NCBI GenBank assembly: GCA_947454235.1
Contig: CANGIY010000003.1
Span: forward strand, 124,001 to 188,000
DNA: 64,000 nt
Source of the DNA: Chitinophagaceae bacterium
GTDB lineage: Bacteria > Bacteroidota > Bacteroidia > Chitinophagales > Chitinophagaceae
Reading direction: 5' to 3'
The notes below the pieces were generated by a model. It was given only the letters and a program-made list of their open reading frames with translations, had not been told where the DNA came from and searched no databases. Each line of letters opens with the position of its first letter. Within the stretch, counting starts at the first letter, position 1. The position numbers were made by a program, and so were the translations under genes. Shown piece after piece: positions 15,401 to 24,291 of the stretch.

Positions 15401-17998
15401 TTAGTAGGCAACTGCCAAATCGAGGGCACGAAGAATCGATTCTCTTTGTTCGCTTAATACAATTAGATTATACAGCCCTTCAAATTCATCTGAAATGCCA
15501 TCAGACTGATTTTCTTGTATCCTTCCAGCCCCAGTTGGCTCAATTTTATTATTAAGCAACTCATTAAAACGAACAGAAATTCCTCCTCCTTTTGCTACTG
15601 CCAATAAATATTGTGCAATGAAACTACAGCTATTATTATCGAGACTTTTAAAAGCGGCTCCATTGACATAAGACGCCAAAGCTAATTTCTTGACGAAATG
15701 ATACCTATAATAAAACACCCTAATTTGCCGTGGAGTTAAAAATTCGGACTCTTGCATAAGTCTTTGAAGCATCTTCTTTTCACTAGCATTAACCGCAAAA
15801 CTCTTCGTTTCTACGGTCGTATTTTTGACATTATTTGTTTGACCGTTGCTGGCATTGAAATTGTTCTCATTCAAATTGATTTCTGGCTCTTCATCACTTT
15901 CAACGATTTTTTGACTTTGATGTGGTCCTCTAGCTCCATCTGCTTGATTTAAGTCAATTGCTAAATCTGCCTTTATAATCGAATTCAAAATATCTAAACG
16001 ATCTTTTGCACCCAATTGACCCAAGTTTATACCAAACAAAAAAAGTTTGTCGAAATACTCATTTTGCAAGTCATCGAAGTTGTTTTTTTCCCATGACCCT
16101 TCTTCTTTACTTACCCTCGTTGTATTTTGTAATAAATACCTGTATTTATCAGATAGGGCCGTTTTAAGAATTCGTTGATCTATAGCGGCAACCACCATAA
16201 TACTTTCACTCAATTCTTGATTTTCAAGCATCACACGCAATGAATCAATTATCTTGATGATGTTTTTTTCATCGCACCTGTCTATATCTTCAACAAAAAG
16301 GAAAATTCTCTTTTGCGCTTTAACTTTGCCCCAAATATTCTCATTCCAGGCTCGCACCAAAAAAACAAGTTCCTTTTCAATTTCGTTTTGGGCTCCTAAT
16401 AGACTTGAAAATGAAGTCTTAGAATAGTACTCATTAAATAAATCACGCGCCCTACCTTTGAATTTTGCAATTGACCTTATCTTTAAATATAGAAAAAAAA
16501 CACTAAAGACGACAGAAGTATACTTAGAAAGCAAACTTGTCATTAATTCAATTTTAGTTGTAAAACTTAAAGTAGCCCAAAAAAGTGCTGCTAAAAACGG
16601 AATAAAATCAATCCAAAACCTAAGTCGCCCTTTTCTAATAACGTTCAATTTGATTCTACGGTATACTAAATTAATTGAATCGCAAATTCGAATTCCTATT
16701 TTTTTCAGCGCAGAATGGCTTCCTGATTTTGCAAACACCTTCGAATCCTCAAAATAGGAGATTGAAAACTGCTCATATAAATACGCCCAAGTCGCAGGTG
16801 TATCTTGATATTTCCAAGTTAGAAAATCAACGCGCTTGTTTTCATCAGACTTTTTTTCCAATACTTCCCACAATTCTGAAATAAACCTTGATTTACCTCT
16901 TCCCCAGCGTCCGAATACTCCAACCATTGCGCCTTTTTCATTATTTGGAATTCTAATTAAGACTTCAGAAAAATCCCTAGCCATCTCTTTAACTCCCAGA
17001 ACGGATTCAATTCCATTGTCTCTGATATTTATATTTGACGCATCTGACGCAAAACCGACCTGCTCTTGTTGCGCATAATCTCTAATTTGAGCATCTTCAT
17101 ATTCAGACAATTTAACTAGACATTTACCTTCATACTCAAAAATCCTTTTGGGAATATAGTCGAAATCCACCTCATGTGTTAGATTGAAAGATCGAAAATA
17201 TTCCCTATTGTCCTCAAATACAAGCAAGTGAACACTATCGATTACTCTATTTCGTATCAAGACCATAGATCTTAAAACAGTTCGGCTTGTAGAAACTACG
17301 ACCCAAATTGATTCCCCCTCCCGAAGAATTGATCCTATTTCATTTTGGGGATTATCAATCCCTCTACAAAAATCAGATTCGACTCTTACTATTTCGTTAG
17401 ACACATTAAAAATGCCAGGTTCATCTAAAACTAAACACCAACTCCTTGTCTCTTTACTTTGATTTGTTGTTTGGCTTGCTGGCTTCAAATCCTCCTCATC
17501 TGAATTTTCTATGGTATTTCGTTCTTTATCGGAATTAACACCTCTAACTATATTTGAAAAAATCGTTTCTTCAAGAGTGTAAACCATAAAGAATGGTGGC
17601 TGTGCTTCCAAAATTCTTTTATATAACTTATACACATCCACCGGATCGAGGCGCCCAGCACCTGTCCCTAACAAAGGGAGTGCAACAGTTCTAATTTTCG
17701 AGTTGTTTCGACAATGTTTTGCAATATTCTGGACAATTTCTTCAATGTATTCGAATTTTGAGTAGTCATTATCAACCGCTGTGGCAAACCCAACTTCAAA
17801 TTCATTTCTAGTTGATGAATTTACTTGAATATAATCCACCGAACCCAGTTCTCTGTATTCAAGTCGTTCGTTTAATTGAACTCCCAAACTTGAAAGACCG
17901 TTTTTCATGGGTGCTGTCATTGTAGCAGTTGTACTACGTGAAACGACATATAAATCCGCGTAACCAGCGAACAAATCATCATTAAACAACTTAATCAT
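15401..17998 (-). CDS. Macro-like domain / KAP-family P-loop NTPase fusion, putative immune or stress ATPase
   Basis: An 865-residue multidomain protein. Residues ~1-150 resemble a macro (ADP-ribose-binding) domain: the ligand-loop motif 'TVALPLLGTGAGRLDPVDVY' is at 104-123. Residues ~185-305 form an unassigned beta-rich region. The KAP P-loop NTPase follows, with Walker A 'GRWGRGKS' (363-370) and Walker B 'RIFLFVEDIDRCD' (564-576). Two hydrophobic segments inserted between them (~461-481 and ~490-507) are the KAP hallmark and should tether the ATPase to the membrane. The C-terminus is helical. The gene looks AT-richer than its neighbours and sits in an accessory stretch. KAP NTPases include phage-exclusion proteins such as PifA, so a defence role is plausible, but no substrate or trigger is visible. 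The macro assignment is by motif and needs a profile search. Confidence 0.85.
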   Translation of the reverse strand: MIKLFNDDLFAGYADLYVVSRSTTATMTAPMKNGLSSLGVQLNERLEYRELGSVDYIQVNSSTRNEFEVGFATAVDNDYSKFEYIEEIVQNIAKHCRNNSKIRTVALPLLGTGAGRLDPVDVYKLYKRILEAQPPFFMVYTLEETIFSNIVRGVNSDKERNTIENSDEEDLKPASQTTNQSKETRSWCLVLDEPGIFNVSNEIVRVESDFCRGIDNPQNEIGSILREGESIWVVVSTSRTVLRSMVLIRNRVIDSVHLLVFEDNREYFRSFNLTHEVDFDYIPKRIFEYEGKCLVKLSEYEDAQIRDYAQQEQVGFASDASNINIRDNGIESVLGVKEMARDFSEVLIRIPNNEKGAMVGVFGRWGRGKSRFISELWEVLEKKSDENKRVDFLTWKYQDTPATWAYLYEQFSISYFEDSKVFAKSGSHSALKKIGIRICDSINLVYRRIKLNVIRKGRLRFWIDFIPFLAALFWATLSFTTKIELMTSLLSKYTSVVFSVFFLYLKIRSIAKFKGRARDLFNEYYSKTSFSSLLGAQNEIEKELVFLVRAWNENIWGKVKAQKRIFLFVEDIDRCDEKNIIKIIDSLRVMLENQELSESIMVVAAIDQRILKTALSDKYRYLLQNTTRVSKEEGSWEKNNFDDLQNEYFDKLFLFGINLGQLGAKDRLDILNSIIKADLAIDLNQADGARGPHQSQKIVESDEEPEINLNENNFNASNGQTNNVKNTTVETKSFAVNASEKKMLQRLMQESEFLTPRQIRVFYYRYHFVKKLALASYVNGAAFKSLDNNSCSFIAQYLLAVAKGGGISVRFNELLNNKIEPTGAGRIQENQSDGISDEFEGLYNLIVLSEQRESILRALDLAVAY

Positions 17999-18141
17999 CG
18001 AAAATTCAATTTAATTAAACCAAACGCAATTTAATGTATTTAAACATAAACGAGAGGAGATGTTACTATTCTCAAAATAGCTTTAAAGCACAACAAAATA
18101 TAAAGTTTGTGATATCCCCCTTTCTTGAGTGTCTAATTTTA

Positions 18142-18339
18142 CTAATCCCACATTCCCACCAAATCAACTTGACTTACTCTTCCATCCTCTAGTTGAGCGC
18201 GGCTTTTAAGAATTTCTTGAAAGAAGAGCTGATTGTAATTGCCTTGCCTAGCCAAATAGCTTGATGCGCGTAAAAACCTAAAAACAGCCTTTGTGTTTTT
18301 TAAATGATTGGAAATTGGGGAAGAAGGACTGTGTTTCAC
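18142..18339 (-). CDS. Possible small helical protein
   Basis: A 65-residue ORF of balanced composition, predicted largely helical ('LKNTKAVFRFLRASSYLARQ'), with no signal peptide and no recognised family. It lies upstream of the macro-like/KAP gene on the same strand, with a 143-bp gap that holds no obvious terminator, so it could be the first gene of that transcript. The composition looks more like protein than a shadow ORF, but there is no independent support. Confidence 0.4.
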   Translation of the reverse strand: MKHSPSSPISNHLKNTKAVFRFLRASSYLARQGNYNQLFFQEILKSRAQLEDGRVSQVDLVGMWD

Positions 18340-18452
18340 GCTGAAATTTTATCAACTCAAATTTAACACATTTCCACCAATCCGCTCCGCCTCCAAATCA
18401 TATCCGCAAAAATTCAACTCCATACAAACTTCACACATTTTCTCATAAAACC

Positions 18453-18482
18453 TTTGTTTTAAATACTTGAAATGTATTTTTG
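18453..18482 (+). promoter_or_regulatory. Bacteroidota-type promoter (TTTG-N18-TATTTTTG)
   Basis: Both elements of the -33/-7 consensus are present: TTTG at 18453-18456 and TATTTTTG at 18475-18482, with an 18-bp spacer. It lies about 50 bp upstream of the CxxCH protein gene. This is the most complete promoter match seen in the window. Confidence 0.6.
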
Positions 18483-18531
18483 TGTTTAATCTCATATGAT
18501 TTCAACCAACTTTTAAGACTCAAAACAAACA

Positions 18532-20007
18532 ATGAAAAAGACAGGCTTACTACTATTGTGCGCAGCCGTAACTGCCATGATGATTCGATGCAACAGCGGA
18601 GGAGGAGGAGACAACAATACCACCACCGATGCAAAACCAATTGCAACAATGCCATTCCCAACGGTGAATATTCCAGGGTTTAGCTTCCCAACAGATAGCA
18701 ACCGAATCAACAAGTGGATTGATTCGAACATGGCAGACTCCATTTACCTGCATGGCTGGGGCATTTGGGCAGGTCTTACAACCAAAACAGGTGAGAAAAT
18801 AGGCATGGAAGAAAGCTACATCTATGAAACGTGGTATTCTCCAAAAGAATTAAAAGACTCGCTGAAAAAAGAAAACTTAACCCAAACTAGGAAAGCAAGG
18901 ACGGCGCTACACGTACCGGTTCAGCTTGAACATGCCGCCCATGCAGAAATGAAAATGAGGGCTGCCGCTTTGAATATGATGCAAAAAGCAGCAGGCGATA
19001 ATTCAAAAAAATGCAACGAACCTAAATACAACACCGGCGTGTACAAACTTATAGTGACTGTTGCCTACAACCCGCAAGCAGCTCAGCATATCCTTTCTAA
19101 TAAACTGTATGACTCATCGGTACTTGCAGGTTTTGCAACGAAAGGCAATGCCAATATCCCTGAATTCCCGAATAATTCTATCGTTATTAAACCTACTTAC
19201 GAACTTATTCCTAAAGAAGCATTTGCAAGCGGATTCTTCCCATTGCGTATTTGGGAGGGCCCTGACTATTGCGACTCTGGGTTCGTAGATTCTCAGTGGA
19301 AGTCGGTGGTGTATATTGACGTAAACAACAAAAGTCAGGGTGACGGAAGCGCTGACAATACCAACCTCAACAAAAGGATGCCACAGAATTCTTACAACCT
19401 GAATTCAATGATTTACTACACAGTAACAGGCGCAGATACTGCGAACATTAAGGGCTCAAGAATAGGCGACATTGTGGTATTGGTAGGTATGCACGTAACC
19501 ACTAAGGAAATTAAACGTTGGACATGGCAAACATACTGGTGGTCGCCAGAAACCAAAAAACCACCTGTACCAAGTTCTGAGGCAATTGCATCAAAAAGGC
19601 CAAGTCAAATTACCGGCGCACCCGCACATTATGCAATGGCAATAGGTTACACATTCACCATGCCTAACCAACCACTTACCGGCGGTAACAAAAACGGAAC
19701 ACCAGTAATTGCCTTTAACCCATATTTGGAAAGTGGCTTTGGTGTAAATGTTTTCTACGAACCGGGAAGAGTGATTGAAAAAGGTGGCAAATTAATTTTA
19801 AATAGAGTGGGTTGCCAAACAGGTTGCATGAGCTGCCACGCACTCGCAACTTTCGACAAATCTCAACCTGTTAACCCTGCGTTACAACTACAACCAAGCA
19901 ACTATATCCCTGACACGTACATCGATATGGTGACCGATTCTAATTTCACGAACAGGTTGCAACTGGATTTCTTGTGGTCAATCCAATCAAACCTCATTTC
20001 TAAATAA
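18532..20007 (+). CDS. Secreted protein with a single CxxCH (c-type haem) motif
   Basis: A 491-residue exported protein. The N-terminal hydrophobic signal (~1-20) is followed by 'CNSGGGG', which looks like a Bacteroidota lipoprotein N-terminus, though the -1 residue is Arg, not a standard lipobox residue. A single haem-attachment motif CMSCH lies near the C-terminus in 'GCQTGCMSCHALATFDK', with 'DTYIDMVTDSNF' after it. The large N-terminal part matches no family I recognise. It is followed by a hairpin and then the pepsin-like gene on the same strand. A redox role is inferred from the haem motif only. Confidence 0.82.
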   Translation: MKKTGLLLLCAAVTAMMIRCNSGGGGDNNTTTDAKPIATMPFPTVNIPGFSFPTDSNRINKWIDSNMADSIYLHGWGIWAGLTTKTGEKIGMEESYIYETWYSPKELKDSLKKENLTQTRKARTALHVPVQLEHAAHAEMKMRAAALNMMQKAAGDNSKKCNEPKYNTGVYKLIVTVAYNPQAAQHILSNKLYDSSVLAGFATKGNANIPEFPNNSIVIKPTYELIPKEAFASGFFPLRIWEGPDYCDSGFVDSQWKSVVYIDVNNKSQGDGSADNTNLNKRMPQNSYNLNSMIYYTVTGADTANIKGSRIGDIVVLVGMHVTTKEIKRWTWQTYWWSPETKKPPVPSSEAIASKRPSQITGAPAHYAMAIGYTFTMPNQPLTGGNKNGTPVIAFNPYLESGFGVNVFYEPGRVIEKGGKLILNRVGCQTGCMSCHALATFDKSQPVNPALQLQPSNYIPDTYIDMVTDSNFTNRLQLDFLWSIQSNLISK

Positions 20008-20034
20008 CTAAGATTTCCTAAATGCAACAAATTT

Positions 20035-20060
20035 GAGGCTGCCCAAAAAAAGGCAGCCTC
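20035..20060 (+). terminator. Terminator-like hairpin between the CxxCH gene and the protease gene
   Basis: Perfect 9-bp stem GAGGCTGCC / GGCAGCCTC with an 8-nt loop, lacking a good T-run afterwards. It occupies the region that the ORF track assigns to the protease N-terminus, which argues for the later start at 20123. Confidence 0.55.
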
Positions 20061-20122
20061 ATCTAAATATCACTAAATTAAATAACAATAACACACACAA
20101 TACCACTTTAAATATAAAATCT

Positions 20123-21382
20123 ATGGCAAACGAAAGAATCCTCAAAATTCCCATTACCAACTATTATGCAAGCGGCGACTACACTGCTAACCTATTGATT
20201 GGCCAACAAAAAACTCCTGTTAACCTGATTTTAGATACAGGTAGTAGCACATTGGCAGTTAAATCGATTCTGGATGAAGCTAGCGGCTATGACCCCACGA
20301 AAGATTCAACTTTGCAAACGACCACTTATTATCAAGAAATAACTTATGGCACAGGCGGCTGGGCTGGTCCTGTTGTGAATACACAAGTTATTATGACTGA
20401 TTCCAAAGGTAATGAGATAGGCTTACCCACCGCGCCTATTGCCATCATTGACGACCAGGAACAAAATAACATGCAGGGCGTTGATGGCATCTTTGGTTTA
20501 GCATTTACAATACTTGACAATGGCAACGACTTATCTGCCTATCTTGAACAAACACAGCCAAATAACATATCGACCTACCCATGGCCGTTTGGCATTACCG
20601 ACCTCAGCCAATTCAATGCTACAATACAGAGTATTTTTGGACCCAACCTCCCATCAAGCGTTAACATACTGCCTTTCTTTACTGACCTTGAGGGAAACAG
20701 TGTAGTTGCTAATAAATTTGCATTCTATACACACCGTTCAATGGTGTACTACCCTTCAGAAAGCGCTGACCCTAACTCAATTATTTCGGCCCCGTTGAAC
20801 AAAGGCTTCTTCATATTGGGCGGCGGAGAAGAACAAACAGATTTGTACACCGGCAACTTTATTGATGTGGCTGTAACAGACGATGAGTATTACAATACAA
20901 ACCTAATCTCAGTTCAGGTGGGCAATTCCGCTCCTATTGCTGTTACACCGGCTCAGTCTCCTGAAAATCCAAATTCAATAGTTGACAGCGGTACAAACGG
21001 GCTCTCGTTGGACAGCGAACTGTATAATTCAATTATAAGCGAACTGGTATCTTTCATTCCTGAATTTGAAAATATGATATCTGAAAACAACGGAGGTTCG
21101 GGTGAACCCATCACCTGCCAGAATGACCAATTGAATCTTGCAAATTGGCCAGATATTAAATTCAATTTCCAAGGTGCAACGGGTGACACTGTAACTCTTA
21201 CCTGCACTCCAGATACTTACTGGCAGGTCAATGCGTTTCAGTATGGCAACTCTGTATTCAACATTTCACCGGGTCAGTCACCTTCGATCCTTGGTCTACC
21301 TCTCATGAACAACTACTACTGCGTATTCGACAGAACTATGGGTTCAACAGGCGCAATACGTTTTGCCCAAAAAGCCGGATAA
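20123..21382 (+). CDS. Pepsin-family (A1) aspartic protease, no signal peptide
   Basis: A 419-residue protein from ATG 20123; the track start at 20033 lies before a hairpin and adds an Asn-rich leader. It shows a full two-lobed pepsin layout: first catalytic Asp D38 in 'LILDTGSSTLAV', flap tyrosine in 'EITYGTGGWAG' (Y75), the pepsin-like 'GVDGIFGLAF', the second catalytic Asp D288 in 'IVDSGTNGLSL', and the C-terminal 'ILGLPLMNNYYCVFDR'. Pepsin-like proteases are mainly eukaryotic; the few bacterial ones described (shewasins) are also made without a prosegment. No signal peptide or prosegment is seen here, so the enzyme should be cytoplasmic and made active. Family call strong; substrate unknown. 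Confidence 0.92.
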   Translation: MANERILKIPITNYYASGDYTANLLIGQQKTPVNLILDTGSSTLAVKSILDEASGYDPTKDSTLQTTTYYQEITYGTGGWAGPVVNTQVIMTDSKGNEIGLPTAPIAIIDDQEQNNMQGVDGIFGLAFTILDNGNDLSAYLEQTQPNNISTYPWPFGITDLSQFNATIQSIFGPNLPSSVNILPFFTDLEGNSVVANKFAFYTHRSMVYYPSESADPNSIISAPLNKGFFILGGGEEQTDLYTGNFIDVAVTDDEYYNTNLISVQVGNSAPIAVTPAQSPENPNSIVDSGTNGLSLDSELYNSIISELVSFIPEFENMISENNGGSGEPITCQNDQLNLANWPDIKFNFQGATGDTVTLTCTPDTYWQVNAFQYGNSVFNISPGQSPSILGLPLMNNYYCVFDRTMGSTGAIRFAQKAG

Positions 21383-21408
21383 ACAACACTACTACAGAAA
21401 TATTTAGA

Positions 21409-21438
21409 GAGGATGTCTCAAAAGGGGCAGCCTCTTTT
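21409..21438. terminator. Terminator between the pepsin-like gene and the convergent M23 gene
   Basis: Stem GAGGATGTC / GGCAGCCTC (one mismatch, one G-T pair) followed by TTTT. Its downstream arm is identical to that of the hairpin at 20035-20060. Confidence 0.6.
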
Positions 21439-21447
21439 CGTTTATTA

Positions 21448-22164
21448 TTACTTCCACCACACCCACGAATTCCATGCATGAGGAAGGTAGGATGCATCAA
21501 GCGAAAGCACCATAAAATGTAAATGGGTGGGCGAACGTTTTTTAGCGGCGTTAAGTCCGGTTCTACCGCAATAAGCAATTAATTGCCCGGCGGTTACTTT
21601 TGTACCTACATCAACAAGTACGCTGCTGTTGTGCGCATAGTACAAGAACAACTTTTTAGCCGGCACATACACCATAATGTACTTTCCACCGCGCAACTGG
21701 CTATTGGCTTCCCATTGAGGTTCTGCGGCAACAACCACTCCATCTAAACAAGCGACTACTCCTACATCTTTGCCTGTTTTATCGTCCTTACTGTCCTGAT
21801 TTTTATCGTTGATGAAAATATCGTGTGCAGGGTGGGCCTTATGTCTGTTACCATCAAAATAGTCGTACCCCTGATAGAGATATCCATTGCCGTTTGCACC
21901 ACCCACAGCTTTTTTATCATACCCCATCAACGGAAACACCGGCGTTTCAGCTTTCATGTTTTTTGGCGATAGGGCATCAATGCGTTTCATCAATACCTGA
22001 AACTTACTTTTCGCATCTTCTTTCTTCAACTTCCCATCCCGAATAGCAGTATTCAGATCGTTGAATTTACTGCAGTATATCGCAAGACTATCAGTAGTTG
22101 CATTTGTAGTAACAACCAAGCTCAGAAATAATAATACTAAAATGTAACGCCTGTTATTCTTCAT
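21448..22164 (-). CDS. M23 family metallopeptidase, exported
   Basis: A 238-residue peptidoglycan endopeptidase-like protein. Signal peptide at ~1-22 ('LVLLFLSLVVTTNA'). The LytM/M23 zinc motifs are present as HxxxD in 'KAHPAHDIF' and HxH in 'SPTHLHFMV', with the barrel strands 'GVVVAAEPQW' and 'YAHNSSVLVDVGTKVTAGQ' between. It probably cuts cell-wall cross-links in the periplasm. Its first 11 bp overlap the end of the DUF4846 gene, so the pair is translationally coupled. Confidence 0.9.
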   Translation of the reverse strand: MKNNRRYILVLLFLSLVVTTNATTDSLAIYCSKFNDLNTAIRDGKLKKEDAKSKFQVLMKRIDALSPKNMKAETPVFPLMGYDKKAVGGANGNGYLYQGYDYFDGNRHKAHPAHDIFINDKNQDSKDDKTGKDVGVVACLDGVVVAAEPQWEANSQLRGGKYIMVYVPAKKLFLYYAHNSSVLVDVGTKVTAGQLIAYCGRTGLNAAKKRSPTHLHFMVLSLDASYLPHAWNSWVWWK

Positions 22165-22993
22165 TGAACCTCATGCATTGATCGGTGGTAAAATCCCACT
22201 GTGGAGTAATAATATCATGAGCCTGGGTATTCAATTTGTACCATGGAGAAAGGGCTTTATTCTCTGGGTTTTGAAGTACCTGCATTTCCTGCGCCGGCAT
22301 ATAGCTTTGCGCCAATAGGTACATCTTTTCACCCTTTGCATTTTCAACCATATCCATCACCAATTCAGCATGTCCCGGCGAACCACCCTTTATCAATACA
22401 TCACCAGGTCTTAAATCAGCGTAATTGATTTTTTTGAGTTCATGCGAAAGCGATAAAGTGCCACAATAAGTGTACACCACTTCCATAAACTCATCGAGTG
22501 CCTTGTGACTACGGTCTGGTCTAGCGCTTTTCACCCATTTTACCGAATTCCCTTTAACTGAAATCCTATTGCCTTCCTCCCATTTTGAGAATTCAGCAAC
22601 AAAGCCGCTGGTGAATTTAAAATGAATGTCTTTTGTCCTTTTTTGCGCAAAAAGATATTCTGCGCGCACATGCATCACTGCATCAGCACATTGGTGTAAG
22701 TCCTTATTGCTCAAAGGCAAATCAACCACCGCCGAATAAATACCATCATTGGGCTTAACGGCACCGTTGTAGTAATGCACTAACGCACCAGCAGGTTTCA
22801 AACCCAGCGTGCGAATAAACCCTCCGAATGAGTTTACACTTAAATTCAACCGCTTAAAACCCGAAGGCTCCGGGAACCTTGTCGCAATGGTAATGCCACC
22901 CGTGTTTACAGTTACCTTTTGTCCGGCGCTGCGAAAAAACGCAAAAACCAGTACAGACACCAGTACACTAAAAATCAAAAAAACTATTCTCAT
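22154..22993 (-). CDS. DUF4846 family exported protein
   Basis: A 279-residue protein with an N-terminal membrane or signal segment (~1-22). The conserved part includes 'ALVHYYNGAVKPNDGIYSAV', 'CADAVMHVRAEYLFAQKR' and 'LRPGDVLIKGGSPGHAELVM', a Gly-His element recalling NlpC/P60-type hydrolases. These features fit DUF4846. It is the first gene of a two-gene operon with the M23 peptidase, overlapping it by 11 bp, which supports an envelope or peptidoglycan role. The enzymatic activity is not established. Confidence 0.85.
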   Translation of the reverse strand: MRIVFLIFSVLVSVLVFAFFRSAGQKVTVNTGGITIATRFPEPSGFKRLNLSVNSFGGFIRTLGLKPAGALVHYYNGAVKPNDGIYSAVVDLPLSNKDLHQCADAVMHVRAEYLFAQKRTKDIHFKFTSGFVAEFSKWEEGNRISVKGNSVKWVKSARPDRSHKALDEFMEVVYTYCGTLSLSHELKKINYADLRPGDVLIKGGSPGHAELVMDMVENAKGEKMYLLAQSYMPAQEMQVLQNPENKALSPWYKLNTQAHDIITPQWDFTTDQCMRFNEE

Positions 22994-23090
22994 CTAACAA
23001 TTATGACATTCAAAGTAACGTAGTTTTCAGACATTTATTAGACGTTGTTCAAGATATTTTTGACAAATTCACCAGCCACCAAAAACTACA

Positions 23091-23115
23091 AAACCCGGAA
23101 CTAAATTCCGGGCTT
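23091..23115 (-). terminator. Intrinsic terminator of lgt
   Basis: Seven-bp GC-rich stem CCCGGAA / TTCCGGG with a 5-nt loop, extended by A-T pairs; the minus strand continues TTTTGTAGTTTTT. Confidence 0.75.
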
Positions 23116-23153
23116 TGAACAAATATCTATCTTTCGACTTTCAATCGCAAACT

Positions 23154-24233
23154 TTACTCAAAACTATGGTGAGCAGGAGGTTCAGGTGTTTCCTTTTTGC
23201 GATAAAACAGCAATATACCCACTCCGGTTATCACCAATATTACAGAGATCAATTCGGCTTGGGTAGGCTTTACAAATCCAAAATCGTATTTGGCATTCAC
23301 CCTAATCAACTCAACAAAGAAGCGCTCGGTACCAGCAAAAATGAGGTACATCGCAAACATGTGCAACGGATATTTGAGTTTCTTCCTGATAGCCCACATC
23401 AATCCAAATAAAGAAATACCCAATAATGCCTCATAAATAGGTGTTGGAAAAACTGCTACAGGCAAAACTGTATTGTATGGTCTCGACCATTCCGGAACTA
23501 CCCTGCCTTCACAGGCAACGTTGTGTGGATAATTCATAGCCACCATCCACCTTGGCACGCCTGCCGGAGCTGGAAAACTTTTAGAAGGAATAAAGCGCGT
23601 ATAGTCAGCTATCAATTTTGAATCTTCAGGGGTAGAAGCTCTCAGACTCGCATCGGCTTGTGTGATATATGCTGAATTGTAGATACCCCAGTCACCATCG
23701 CCAGAAAACTGACACCCAAGTCGACCCACACCATAAGCGAGCATGATAGCTGGAGCGGCAGCATCGCATAAATGTCGAAATGGGATTTTGTACCTGCGGG
23801 CATAGAAAGCTAAAACCGCGGTTGCTACAATAAACCCACCATAAAATGTAAGTCCGCTTGGAGAAAGCAGGCTGGCGAAATTAAAATCATCCCACGACTC
23901 AAAAGCATTGAAAAACTTAGCACCAATGATACCGCCAATAGCAGCAGCAAAAACAATCTCAGTCATGAGCATGTGAATAGGCACCAAAACCATGCGCTCT
24001 TCCTCAACCGGATTTGGATTTTCAGAGGTTGGCTTCGCCTTTACTTTCATTTTCTTCAGCACAGGCTTCAAAAAACCCGCAGCTTCTTTGCGTTTCAGCT
24101 CAGAAGTCATTGCCCTTGCAGCAGCCAGAAATGACAATGCTACAAAGAACCCGAAAGTCTTAAAAATGCCCAGCCACGAAGGCATATCGTGCCCAAGCAA
24201 GGCCTGAAATAGATACTGAAAATCAGGATACAT
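23154..24233 (-). CDS. lgt: Prolipoprotein diacylglyceryl transferase
   Basis: A 359-residue inner-membrane enzyme that transfers diacylglycerol from phosphatidylglycerol to the lipobox cysteine of prolipoproteins. It has about seven membrane segments. The family signature appears as 'AYGVGRLGCQFSGDGDWG', with 'LTFYGGFI' upstream and 'FVELIRVNAKYD' near the end. It is longer than the ~290-residue E. coli enzyme because of loop insertions after TM1 and after the signature, which is normal in Bacteroidota. Many lipoproteins in this window would be its substrates. Confidence 0.95.
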   Translation of the reverse strand: MYPDFQYLFQALLGHDMPSWLGIFKTFGFFVALSFLAAARAMTSELKRKEAAGFLKPVLKKMKVKAKPTSENPNPVEEERMVLVPIHMLMTEIVFAAAIGGIIGAKFFNAFESWDDFNFASLLSPSGLTFYGGFIVATAVLAFYARRYKIPFRHLCDAAAPAIMLAYGVGRLGCQFSGDGDWGIYNSAYITQADASLRASTPEDSKLIADYTRFIPSKSFPAPAGVPRWMVAMNYPHNVACEGRVVPEWSRPYNTVLPVAVFPTPIYEALLGISLFGLMWAIRKKLKYPLHMFAMYLIFAGTERFFVELIRVNAKYDFGFVKPTQAELISVILVITGVGILLFYRKKETPEPPAHHSFE

Positions 24234-24291
24234 GCCGTAAAAATAAGTCTAAACCGCTATTGGGGTGTAAATTTTAATACAGGTTTGTGAT

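Noticed and set aside
20033-20122. N-terminal 30-residue extension of the pepsin-like protease
   Set aside because: It overlaps a 9-bp stem-loop and is Asn/Thr-rich without pattern; ATG 20123 starts a normal enzyme.
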